Source of the DNA: an uncultured Oscillospiraceae bacterium
GTDB lineage: Bacteria > Bacillota > Clostridia > Oscillospirales > Oscillospiraceae
NCBI GenBank assembly: GCA_934631005.1
Contig: CAKTXA010000015.1
Span: forward strand, 1 to 57,556
Reading direction: 5' to 3'
Length of the DNA stretch: 57,556 bases
Position numbers and translations under genes: made by a program. The stretch's first letter is position 1. Every line of letters begins with the position of its first letter. The notes beneath the pieces were generated by a model, which was not told where the DNA came from, did no database searches, and saw only the letters and a program-made list of their open reading frames with translations. This document shows positions 35,304 to 43,712 of this stretch, one piece after another.

Positions 35304-35946
35304 CCCGCCCCAAAGCCTCCCCCCTTGCCTCCCCCTTTAGGGGAGGTGGCCGAGCGCAGCGAAGGCCGGAGAGGGCCTACACCCTCTCAGTCGCCTTCGG
35401 CGCCAGCTCTCCCAAAGGGAGAGCCAAGAGGTTTTGCAAAATCCAAGCCTTCCCCTTGAGGGGAAGGTGGCGCGAAGCGCCGGATGAGGAGGAGGCCGAA
35501 AGTTTCTGAGATGCGGCGCGTTTGCACCGTCCAAAGGCTCCTTTGTGTAAAAGGAGCTGTCGCCGAAGGCGACTGAGGAATTGCGCAGTAGGGGCGCTGC
35601 AAATCGCACGGCACCGATGCAAATTCGTAACAACCGGATCCTTTGGCCTGCTCCGTTCCGCCTTTGGTACAGCCGAAACAGCAACGTTCTGATCCTCTCA
35701 GTCAGCTTCGCTGACAGCATCCCTACCCTCTTTGTCCCTTCGGGACATTTCCCCCTGATAGGGGGAATCGGCCCCTTGGTCACCAAGGGGAGCCTTTGAC
35801 GCTCTGAAACGTGGCAACATCTCAGAACGTACCACGCTCCTCCTCATCAGTCGGCTTCGCCGACAGCTATCCCTACCCTCTTTGTCCCTTCGGGACATTT
35901 CCCCCTGATAGGGGGAATCGGCCCCTCAAGGGGAAGCCTTTGGGGT
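35304..35946. repeat. Mosaic of variant R-type modules between GNAT and SLH genes
   Basis: No gene seen. There are two nested palindromic units. One has inner arms GAGAGGGCC / ACCCTCTC (35371-35389). The other has GATGAGGAGGAG (35484) paired with CTCCTCCTCATC (35838-35849) about 350 bases away. Between them lie GTCGCC-GAA-GGCGAC and GTCAGC-TTC-GCTGAC hairpins. There are also two free copies of the 60-bp module with GTCCCTTCGGGAC and CCCCCTGATAGGGGG (35707-35775 and 35868-35928). The organisation copies the R elements but with different stem sequences. Confidence 0.75.
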
Positions 35947-35949
35947 GTG

Positions 35950-35983
35950 CAAAAAGCCCCCGGCGGATTTTCCGCCGGGGGCG
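35950..35983 (-). terminator. Intrinsic terminator of the SLH protein gene
   Basis: On the minus strand, stem GCCCCCGGCGGA / TCCGCCGGGGGC with loop AAA, followed by TTTTTGC, just after the stop at 35989. Confidence 0.9.
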
Positions 35984-35988
35984 CTCCC

Positions 35989-38900
35989 TTATTTCTTAAA
36001 ATACCGATACAGCATCGTCACGATCTGTGCTCTTGTGCAGGTGGCGTCGGGGGCGAATTTTCCGTCTCCTACGCCGGTGGTGATGCCGGCCTCGGTCGCC
36101 CAGGCGACAGGGGCTTTGTAGTACGCCGTGGTGGGGACGTCGGCGAAGGGGGCGTCAGCCTCGGTGTCGGGCGCTCCTGCGGCGCGGTGGAGGAGGGTGA
36201 CGGCCTGCGCCCGGGTGCACGCCGCGTGCGGGTCAAATTTTCCGCCGCCCACGCCTGCGGCGATGCCCTGCTCCGCGGCCCACGCGACGGCTTTCGCGTA
36301 GTACGCGCCCGCCGGGATGTCCGCAAAGCCCGCCGTGCCCTTCGGCTCGGGGCTGCCCGCGGCGCGCCAGAGCATCGTCACGATCTGCGCCCGCGTGCAC
36401 GCCGCGTGCGGTGCGAATCTGCCGCCGCCCGCACCGCCGACGATGTCCTCGTCCACCGCCCAGCGGACGGGGTCAAAGAAGTAGTCGCCCTGCGTGACGT
36501 CGTCAAACGGGCTTTCGGGCGTCTTTTCGCCGTCGTCCTTCGGGAGCTTCGGCATCCGCGGCCGCTCGTTCACGTTCAGCGTGCCCTTCGTCACGGCGCT
36601 GAGTTTGAGTTCGTAGTTGCCGCCATTCAGCTGCGGCGCAGTCGTCATGGTGATGTCGAATTTGCCGGTCTGCTTGCCGGTGGCGGTGGTGGCGAACACG
36701 GCGGTATCGGCCTGCACGATGCTCTCGGCGGTGTCATTGCCGACAAAGCCGCTGTACGTCGCCGTGAATTCCGGCAGCGCGTCGCCCGCGTACATCGTTT
36801 TGTCCTCCACCTGCGCGCGCAGCTGGCACGGGGCGATGGTGACGGTCACGGACCGCGGCTCGCTGTCGGAATGGTTCGCGTCCGCCTTGACCTTGTACCA
36901 GATCTTATAGGTGCCCGCGCCGCTCCCGCTGGGGATGCCCTCCATGTACGTCCCGTTCTCAGCCGGTGCAAAGACCATCGTGCCGCCCTCGGCGGTGCCG
37001 CCGTCCGACAGGAGCGCGTGCTGCTGGCCGTCAAAGATCAGCCCGGTCGCGGGCGTGGGGGCTTTCGTCACAGTCGCCGCCTTGGCCTTGACGGTCAGGG
37101 TGGCAGCGGGGATGGTCTCGTAGGGGGCAAAGTACACTCCGGGATCCGTCTCAACCGTGGGCACCAGAGTCAGGTGATATGTTCCAACGGGCAGATCACG
37201 GACCTGAATTTTGTTGTTGATGGCGGTGTTGAGGCCAGGACCTTTGTTCACACAGGCCAGCACGGTCTCGAGATTTTCGCCGTATTTCCAATTCAAATAG
37301 CCAAAAGTGTGGTCAGGATCATAAAGCTTGAACTCCGGTCGAAGCGCTTCGGGGAGCATCGTATCGCCATAGAACATCTCGGCGGTCTGTTCCGGCATCT
37401 TTGTGATCCAGAACGGCAGGGGATAGGCGGTGACATTCGTCAGCGGGGAAGCTCCCAGCTGCCCGAGGGTCAGCCAGCCGCCCTTCCTGAACGCAAACTG
37501 GTTTTGCTTGGCCAGCGCGGGGAGGACGTCGGGGTTTGTGCAGCGAATCTCGGCAAACGTGCCGCCGAGGAAGGCGGTCTTGTTGTTTTCCGCCGAAATG
37601 CCGCTGTCCAGCTCGACCGTGACGTCCACCTTGCCCTTGGCCTTGCCGTCCTTGGTGTTGTCGCGGAAGATCACCGCGCCGTCGGATGCGATCTGTAGAG
37701 TCTGGCCGCCCATGTTATCATCCAGTGTGTGCCCGTTCAGGTCAATGGTGACCGTCTTGCCCTGAACGGTTGACACATGTCGGCTGGTCGACAGGGACAG
37801 GTCCGTTCTGTCCAGCAGCGTGATCGTCGCGCCATCCTTGGCGTTTTGCAGCGCAAAGTCCACGGTCGTGTGGTAGGTCACATCGCTGCCGTTTTCCAGC
37901 TTTGCGGGGCAGCGGCCGTCGCAGGCGCCGCAATAGCCGTCAGGCCCGATGTTCTCATGCGGGCAGAGATAGCCGCAATCGCATCTGCTGTCCAGATCAC
38001 CGCGGAAGGTGTGGCCGTGATGCTCCACAACGTAGAATTCTTCACCGCCGATGGTCGGGCCGGTGGCTTTAGCCAGATTGATCAGGCCGCGGGAGTTCTG
38101 GAAGGCGTGCCCGCTCTCCAGCAGCTCAAGGTGTGAGCTGGGCGTGGAATAGTTGCCGTAATAAATGTACGTGTAACGCCCGCCGGACAGCTTCACGCTG
38201 CCCGCGCCCTTCTCGACCCGCAGCTCTCCGAATTGCGGATTCGACTCGTTGCCGGAAACGTTCAGCTTGCCGCCGTTGGAGACGTAGACGGTCTCCTCAA
38301 ACGTGCCCCCGTTGATCTCCACGGACGCCTTGGACTGGTCAATATCCAGCAGGCGGACGTTGGCCGCCGAGGAATTGGTATCCTTCTCATAGGTGCCGCC
38401 GTTGATAATGACCTTCATTTCGTTCTCGGCATTCTCCGCGAACTTGATTAGCGTGCCCTTTCTGTCGTCCCTGCCCTTGATCTGGAAGGTGATGTTATTA
38501 CCGTCGATCGTCACGGTGCTGCCGGAGCCCATGGACACAAGTGTCCCCGCCCAAAGTGTTGCCGCCGCGCCGCTGTTTTTGATGGTGATGTTCTGGTTTT
38601 TGCCGGTCAGCGGGAACAGCAGTGCGCCGCCGCCCAGATTGCGACCGTTCAGGTCGAGGGTAAAGCTGCAATTGTCCGTTGCGATCGGTTCCTTATCGCC
38701 GAGCCCGAGGTCGGCGTGCAGCACAGTCAGTGTGCAGCTGCTGTTTTCAAGCTTTTGCGCCTCACTGACAGCGTCGTTATACAGCAGGAAAAACTGGGCG
38801 GTGCCGTCCGGGAGGATGAGCTTGAAATTAAGATGATTTTGGCCGCAGTCATTGCAGATGCCGGAAGGCCTGACATTCGGATGCGTGCAAGGCCGCCCGC

Positions 38901-40422
38901 AGGCGCATTTGCCGCTTGATGTGAAGGTGCACGTGTGCTTCACCGCAAAGAGCGTGTTAAAATATTCCGTCGACTGGCTGGGGACGGACAGGTCGACGAT
39001 CGTCGTGCCGCCCGCATCTGTCGCAAGCGCCCAGCCGTCCGGCAGCAGATCGAGCAGTTTCCCGCCGGTCTTTGTGACCTGAATCCCAACATATTGCCCG
39101 CCGTACAGCCTGACAGTGCCGTCTTTCACGCGCAGGCCGGGGCCGGTTGTGGGCCATTTGAATTTGATATTGCCGTTCGTCCCGTCCGTGTTGCCGACCT
39201 GCAGGCGCGCATCCGCGCCGTCCACCGAGGCCGTGTAGGCAAGGTTGCTGGGAGAACTGCAAAAGATCTCTGCCTGCGTGTCCGATGTGTTGATCAGTGT
39301 GAGATTCGCCGTGCCGTTGACCAGCAGCACCGGGTAGCTTCCGCCGCTCGTCCGGTCGTACAGCTTCTTGCCGTTCAGGTCAAGCGTGAAGGTGCCGCTT
39401 GTGGCGGCAAACTGCTGGCCGCTCCAGTCGCCCAGCAGCTTGAGCGTGCTGCCGCTATTCCCCTGCGCCGCAGTCAGCGCGGCGGCCTGATCGGCGTAAT
39501 ATTTGGACGTGCCGTCCGCTTTTATCAGCATCGCACCGCTGCTGACCGAAGTTTTGCAAACATTGCAGAGGTAGCGGTTGGCGGTCGCGTCGAACTGAAC
39601 ACTTTCGTGCGGGCAGCGCACGGCGACCATTTTGCCCTGATTTCCATACTGGTTATACTTGCTCACGTCCAGCAGCTCTCCCAACACGCCGTCTTCATAG
39701 GCATAGAAGAGACTGCCGCTGGCCAGAAAGTTTGCATACGGCTGCTCGTTCGGGCCAAAATACCACTTCGCGACATGGCCCTGCGTCAGCTTGACTCTTA
39801 CGTTGTCCGTGGTTTCAAAGGTGAGCTGTTTGATCGTGGTGCTCACAGCGCCGTCCAGATACAGATCACAGTAATAGCTGCACAGCACGATCTCGTCGAT
39901 CGCGCCGCCCTGACCGGTGGTGCTGTCCGCGATGTGCAGCGCGTAGGACGTCGTTGTCCCCTGACCGAGCTTCAGCTTCGCGCCGCGGATCGTGTGCCCG
40001 TTGAGATCGAGCGTGATCGCAGACTGCGCGGTGAGGCTGAAATCGCCGTGCATTTCAACACTGTCGAGAAGCTGAACGGTTATACCGCCAGCGGAAAAGG
40101 CGGTACATGCAGCATTGAATGCATCTTCGATCGAGGTGTAATAGTCCGGTGGATAATTGCTACCGGTGAAGAAAACGCACGCGACCTTGGGCGTCTCATG
40201 CGCCGTCACGTCCTCCGGCTCCGCTCCCGTCACATTTTTCAGCGGCTCATGCTCCGGCAGCGCTGCCGGAGCGTCCGCCGCCGCGGCGGACGGCTGCGCC
40301 GTAATGGTCTCTGTCCCATCCCCGGTCTCCGCCGCCAGCACCCCCGGCGCCAGCCCCAAAATCAGCGCCAGCGCCAAAATCAGCGCCAGCGCCAAAATCA
40401 TACAAAAAATTCGTTTTTTCAA
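35989..40422 (-). CDS. Large secreted surface protein with three SLH domains
   Basis: 1477 residues. A signal peptide (about 1-31) begins MKKRIFCMILA, with a repetitive Ala-Leu-Ile core ending LAPGVLAAE. The long middle (about 40-1100) alternates beta-strand-rich LDLNGxx repeats, suggestive of a right-handed beta-helix. It also carries three cysteine/histidine motifs: CNVC near 287, CACGxxC...CNDC at 504-523 and CDCGYLC...CGAC at 812-834. Ig-like or MBG-like segments follow. Three SLH domains (about 1305-1477), each with CTRAQ(I/A)VT(M/L)L, anchor it to secondary wall polymers. It is probably an adhesin or glycan-binding protein; the ligand is unknown. The start is TTG at 40422 with GGAGG 8 bases upstream; an ATG at 40443 lacks a site. 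Confidence 0.88.
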   Translation of the reverse strand: MKKRIFCMILALALILALALILGLAPGVLAAETGDGTETITAQPSAAAADAPAALPEHEPLKNVTGAEPEDVTAHETPKVACVFFTGSNYPPDYYTSIEDAFNAACTAFSAGGITVQLLDSVEMHGDFSLTAQSAITLDLNGHTIRGAKLKLGQGTTTSYALHIADSTTGQGGAIDEIVLCSYYCDLYLDGAVSTTIKQLTFETTDNVRVKLTQGHVAKWYFGPNEQPYANFLASGSLFYAYEDGVLGELLDVSKYNQYGNQGKMVAVRCPHESVQFDATANRYLCNVCKTSVSSGAMLIKADGTSKYYADQAAALTAAQGNSGSTLKLLGDWSGQQFAATSGTFTLDLNGKKLYDRTSGGSYPVLLVNGTANLTLINTSDTQAEIFCSSPSNLAYTASVDGADARLQVGNTDGTNGNIKFKWPTTGPGLRVKDGTVRLYGGQYVGIQVTKTGGKLLDLLPDGWALATDAGGTTIVDLSVPSQSTEYFNTLFAVKHTCTFTSSGKCACGRPCTHPNVRPSGICNDCGQNHLNFKLILPDGTAQFFLLYNDAVSEAQKLENSSCTLTVLHADLGLGDKEPIATDNCSFTLDLNGRNLGGGALLFPLTGKNQNITIKNSGAAATLWAGTLVSMGSGSTVTIDGNNITFQIKGRDDRKGTLIKFAENAENEMKVIINGGTYEKDTNSSAANVRLLDIDQSKASVEINGGTFEETVYVSNGGKLNVSGNESNPQFGELRVEKGAGSVKLSGGRYTYIYYGNYSTPSSHLELLESGHAFQNSRGLINLAKATGPTIGGEEFYVVEHHGHTFRGDLDSRCDCGYLCPHENIGPDGYCGACDGRCPAKLENGSDVTYHTTVDFALQNAKDGATITLLDRTDLSLSTSRHVSTVQGKTVTIDLNGHTLDDNMGGQTLQIASDGAVIFRDNTKDGKAKGKVDVTVELDSGISAENNKTAFLGGTFAEIRCTNPDVLPALAKQNQFAFRKGGWLTLGQLGASPLTNVTAYPLPFWITKMPEQTAEMFYGDTMLPEALRPEFKLYDPDHTFGYLNWKYGENLETVLACVNKGPGLNTAINNKIQVRDLPVGTYHLTLVPTVETDPGVYFAPYETIPAATLTVKAKAATVTKAPTPATGLIFDGQQHALLSDGGTAEGGTMVFAPAENGTYMEGIPSGSGAGTYKIWYKVKADANHSDSEPRSVTVTIAPCQLRAQVEDKTMYAGDALPEFTATYSGFVGNDTAESIVQADTAVFATTATGKQTGKFDITMTTAPQLNGGNYELKLSAVTKGTLNVNERPRMPKLPKDDGEKTPESPFDDVTQGDYFFDPVRWAVDEDIVGGAGGGRFAPHAACTRAQIVTMLWRAAGSPEPKGTAGFADIPAGAYYAKAVAWAAEQGIAAGVGGGKFDPHAACTRAQAVTLLHRAAGAPDTEADAPFADVPTTAYYKAPVAWATEAGITTGVGDGKFAPDATCTRAQIVTMLYRYFKK
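40357..40400 (-). repeat. 18-bp tandem repeat inside the SLH protein signal sequence
   Basis: The unit CAAAATCAGCGCCAGCGC (plus strand) occurs twice in full and once in part, encoding the LALALI repeats of the hydrophobic core. Unit number would change core length by six residues while keeping frame. Confidence 0.85.
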
Positions 40423-40526
40423 GTCAATACCCTCCGTTACCATAGCGGATCCCCATATTCACACGACCATAGTACCATAAGGAGGAGCAGTTAGGCAAGT
40501 GAAACCGGCACGCAAAGATATTCGTT

Positions 40527-40899
40527 TTTCGTCGTAACGTAGGGGAGGGGCTTGCCCCTCCCGCTGGTTGGCAGTTGTGGATTTTGAATGCACGAGCGGA
40601 CGGAATGCACCCCATACCTTCCCCTCGGGGCCGATTCCCCCTATCAGGGGGAAATGTCCCGAAGGGACAAAGAGGGTAGGGACAGGTGCCCCCGAAGGGG
40701 GCGGATGAGGGCCGGGGAGCACTTACGATTTGCTTTGCAGTTTCAGCTAAGCGCGACTGCTCCCCGGCCCTCATCAGTCGCCTGCGGCGACAGCTTCCCC
40801 CAGGGGAAGCCAAGGCACTTCTGCAAATCGGCACTGCCGCAAAAGAACGGTGATGCGTACCGGCGGGAGGGGCAAGCCCCTCCCCTACGTTACGACGAA
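40527..40899. repeat. R element copy 10, full length with both inverted repeats
   Basis: A complete copy of about 373 bp upstream of the SLH gene. It contains the inserted 60-bp hairpin module (40627-40683), inner stem arms at 40706 and 40758, and the hairpin GTCGCC-TGC-GGCGAC. Both ends read TTTCGTCGTAACG and its complement. Confidence 0.92.
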
Positions 40900-40916
40900 A
40901 AGCGGGGATAGGGAGG

Positions 40917-40946
40917 AAGCCCCGGGTGGCATCGCACCCGGGGCTT
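40917..40946. terminator. Hairpin terminator after the MFS gene
   Basis: Stem AAGCCCCGGGTG / CACCCGGGGCTT with loop GCATCG, 22 bases past the MFS stop. Its T-run is weak on the minus strand. Confidence 0.6.
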
Positions 40947-40967
40947 TGGAAAAAATGAATACACTCG

Positions 40968-42170
40968 TCAGGGGGCGTGTGCGGGATCAGCGTCGCGCGC
41001 TCCCTCGGCGGTGCTTCCGGATCGTTTGACGGTGCAAAACAGAATGATCGTCCCCGCCGCGGCCATCGCAACGCCCGCGAGCAAGATCACGCGGACGCCG
41101 TGTGAGAGCAGCTGCCCGCCGGCAAAATTGCCCCCGGCGCAGCCAAGCGCGTAGAACGCAGTGATGAACGCCTGCCCCTTCACCATGTCCGCCGGACGGA
41201 CCATGCTGTTGGCATAGTACACCTGCGCGGGCGCGAGCAGGGCGTAGGACGGGATCTGCAGCAGCTCCAGCGCGTAGATCGCGCCGATGCTCCGCGCCAG
41301 CAGGAACCCCACGGCCTTCACAAGAAACGACACGCCCGCGATCTTCAGGATCGCCGAGTCGCGCAGGCGCGTGCGGATGCGGCTGAAAAAGAAGATGACC
41401 GGCCCCGCGCTCAGGGACGAGATGAACAGCGCCGTGCCCACGGTGCTGCTGTCACCGCCGAGCGGGGTGACGATGGCGATGAGGTAATTTTCCGTCATGC
41501 AGTGGAACATCCCCAAAAACGCCACGCCGAGGAGCGAGACGCAGTAGCGCGGATAGCGCACGAAAAACTGCCCCACGCCGCAGCTCGTGTCCGCCGCGGT
41601 GTGCTGCGCCGGCGGCTTTTGGAGCTTGGGATACGTGCACAGCGACACGGCGCAGCCGCCGCAGGCCAGCAGCAGAAAACCGATCATCCACGAAAAGCCC
41701 AGCCGCGCGATGAGATGCCCCACCGCGAGCGTGGAGAGCGCTGACGCCGCCGCGGCCACGCCCCGCGCCGCGCCGAAATTGACCGGGAAGCCTCCGTCAT
41801 TGCACGCGACCGACAGGGCGCTGAGCATCGGCTGCATCGTGTCGCTGCTCCAAAGGCCCACGGCGTAGAGGATGGCGACCGGAGCCAGCGGCAGGCCGGG
41901 GACGAGCTGCGCCGCGAGGCACACGCAGATGAGCGCCGCCATGACAAGCAGCATCCGCGGCAGGATGCACGATCTTGCCCGGTCGGCCCTGGCGGCGAGC
42001 AGCGGCTGCGACACGCACGAAAGAAGCCCCGCCAGCGCCATCAGCAGCCCCACCGTCCCGGCGGGGACGCTTTTGGCCAGCAGATAGGTCGCTCCGAACG
42101 ACGCCGCGCCCGTGGACGCCAGCCAGTGCGTAAACTGCGTCACGCCGTACCGCACCGTCAGATCGCGCAT
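40968..42170 (-). CDS. Major facilitator superfamily transporter
   Basis: 400 residues with about 12 hydrophobic segments. It resembles the LacY/MFS_1-like sugar-porter branch: a short N-terminus (MRDLTVRYGVTQF), QPLLAARADR in the loop between helices 2 and 3, and a SRIRTRLRDSAIL loop in the second half. The substrate is unknown. ATG 42170 is 8 bases after GGAGG; the frame runs upstream but without a start supported by a ribosome binding site. It lies downstream of an AraC regulator on the same strand and is probably controlled by it. Confidence 0.85.
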   Translation of the reverse strand: MRDLTVRYGVTQFTHWLASTGAASFGATYLLAKSVPAGTVGLLMALAGLLSCVSQPLLAARADRARSCILPRMLLVMAALICVCLAAQLVPGLPLAPVAILYAVGLWSSDTMQPMLSALSVACNDGGFPVNFGAARGVAAAASALSTLAVGHLIARLGFSWMIGFLLLACGGCAVSLCTYPKLQKPPAQHTAADTSCGVGQFFVRYPRYCVSLLGVAFLGMFHCMTENYLIAIVTPLGGDSSTVGTALFISSLSAGPVIFFFSRIRTRLRDSAILKIAGVSFLVKAVGFLLARSIGAIYALELLQIPSYALLAPAQVYYANSMVRPADMVKGQAFITAFYALGCAGGNFAGGQLLSHGVRVILLAGVAMAAAGTIILFCTVKRSGSTAEGARDADPAHAP

Positions 42171-42197
42171 CGCAAGGCCCTCCCATGAAAACAAAAC

Positions 42198-42227
42198 ACT
42201 GTCCGTACAGGACTCTGTACGGACAGT
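42198..42227. promoter_or_regulatory. 13-bp perfect inverted repeat between araC-type gene and MFS gene
   Basis: ACTGTCCGTACAG, four bases, then CTGTACGGACAGT. On the minus strand it overlaps the end of a TATACT box (42230-42225) and is followed by GTTTTGTTTTC. It may be an operator for MFS transcription or an intrinsic terminator/attenuator after the regulator gene. Confidence 0.7.
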
Positions 42228-42274
42228 ATAGTGCATATGAAAGACAAAAACTATCCCGTTTGCGCGGAAAAGTA

Positions 42275-43174
42275 TCACGATCGTGCCAAGCGGCGGTATT
42301 GTGCCGGGGTGCAGCCGAAGCGCTCGCGAAAGCGCTTGCCGAAGTAGCTGCTTGAGCCCATGCCGCAGGCGTAGGCGATCTGCGTGATGCCCTCGTCCGT
42401 CTGCAGCAGCATCCGGCAGGCGTTTTGCAGGCGGCAGGCGGTGAGATAGTCCAGCGGCGTGGTGTGCAGATGCTCCCGGAACAGGCGGAAGCACACGCGG
42501 CGGCTCACGGCCGCGGCGGCCGCGATGCGGTCGATGGTCACATGCTCCCGATAGTGCATCTGGATGCAGCGGAGCATGGCCTTGAGCGGGGCGTCGGCGC
42601 TGTGCGCGTGCGGCGCGGCGGGGGCCTCCCGCGCCAGCTCCCAGAGGGCCAGCCAGATGTTCGTCAGCGCCTCGCGCAGGCGCAGCTCATAGCCGAATGC
42701 GTCCTCGCGCAGGTCGAACGCGGCGCGGATGGCGTCCAAAATAGCCGCCTCGCGCGGGATCTCAGGCCGCAGGGCGATCAGCTCCGCGCCGGGGGCCTCG
42801 CACAGCGGACGGATATATTTTTCGTGGATGCGCGTGCCGCCGTCGCCGGAGAGAAGCTCCGGGTCAAACAGGTGCAGCAGCGACACCGTCTCCCCCGCGC
42901 CGGGCATCGCCCGCGAGGCGTGCAGGACGTTGGAATTGATGAGACCGCCCGTCCCGGCGGGAAAAACGCGGGTGCCGCCCGGCGTGGTGTATTCCAGCGC
43001 GCCGCTTTCCATATAAAACAGCTCCACCGCCCGGTGCCAATGCCACGGCGCGGCGCAGGCCGGATAATAGCTCAGCTCCGCCCGCGAAGCCGTATACGGA
43101 AACGCCGGAGAAAAATCCTCCAAAAATTCCTCCCCACTGTCCCCGATCAGCTGGATGCCGCGAACAAGCTTCAT
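42275..43174 (-). CDS. AraC-family transcriptional regulator
   Basis: 299 residues. The N-terminal cupin ligand-binding domain has the typical WHWHRAVELFYMESG near 45. Two C-terminal helix-turn-helix motifs (about 200-299) include ITQIAYACGMGSSSYFGKRFRERFGCTPAQYRR, given here only as the family landmark region. It likely senses a sugar or related ligand and controls the adjacent MFS gene. The ATG at 43174 follows GGGGGTGA. Confidence 0.88.
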   Translation of the reverse strand: MKLVRGIQLIGDSGEEFLEDFSPAFPYTASRAELSYYPACAAPWHWHRAVELFYMESGALEYTTPGGTRVFPAGTGGLINSNVLHASRAMPGAGETVSLLHLFDPELLSGDGGTRIHEKYIRPLCEAPGAELIALRPEIPREAAILDAIRAAFDLREDAFGYELRLREALTNIWLALWELAREAPAAPHAHSADAPLKAMLRCIQMHYREHVTIDRIAAAAAVSRRVCFRLFREHLHTTPLDYLTACRLQNACRMLLQTDEGITQIAYACGMGSSSYFGKRFRERFGCTPAQYRRLARS

Positions 43175-43194
43175 ACCGCTCACCCCCTTGGGGG

Positions 43195-43223
43195 TAGTAT
43201 AGCACAGAACTACAAATTTTTCG
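43195..43223 (-). promoter_or_regulatory. Candidate promoter of the AraC-family gene
   Basis: TATACT (43200-43195) on the minus strand with a TCGAAA -35-like box 17 bases upstream. A small ACCCCCAAGGGGGT palindrome follows (43184-43197). Confidence 0.45.
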
Positions 43224-43241
43224 ACTGCGCCCTTTCGCACA

Positions 43242-43712
43242 TTTCGTCGTAACGTAGGGGAGGGGCTTGCCCCTCCCGCTGGTTGGCAGCTGCGGTTTTT
43301 GCACGCACCGCAGGGCGGCAGGCGCCCCTTGCCTTCCCCTGGGGGAAGGTGCCCCCGAAGGGGGCGGATGAGGGCCGGGGAGCACTGAAACATAGCTTAG
43401 CATGCTCATCAAAACGTGACTGCTCCCCGGCCCTCATCAGTCGGCTTCGCCGACAGCTTCCCCCAGGGGAAGCCAAGGGGCCCTCAGCAAACCGGCACTG
43501 CCCCAAAAGAACGGCGGCGCGTACCGCACGGGAGGGGCTTGCCCCTCCCGCTGGTTGGCAGCTGCGGTTTTTGCACGCACCACAGGGCGGCAGGCACCCC
43601 TTGCCTTCCCCTGGGGGAAGCTATGGGGCCCTCAGCAAATCGGCACTGCGGCAAAGGAACGATACCGCGTACCAACGGGAGGGGCAAGCCCCTCCCCTAC
43701 GTTACGACGAAA
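43242..43712. repeat. R element copies 11 and 12 fused in tandem
   Basis: A full-length copy (43242 to about 43540, hairpin GTCGGC-TTC-GCCGAC) runs into a second. They share the self-complementary GGGAGGGGC-TT-GCCCCTCCC as junction. The second copy has lost its inner stem by deletion at CTTCCCCTGGGGGAAG, exactly as copy 5. The outer right end GTTACGACGAA supplies the stop codon of the ATP-binding protein gene at 43702. Confidence 0.88.

Noticed and set aside
35947..40494. Long plus-strand frames opposite the SLH protein (583 and 519 residues)
   Set aside because: The minus strand has signal peptide, SLH domains, ribosome binding site and terminator; the plus frames have none.
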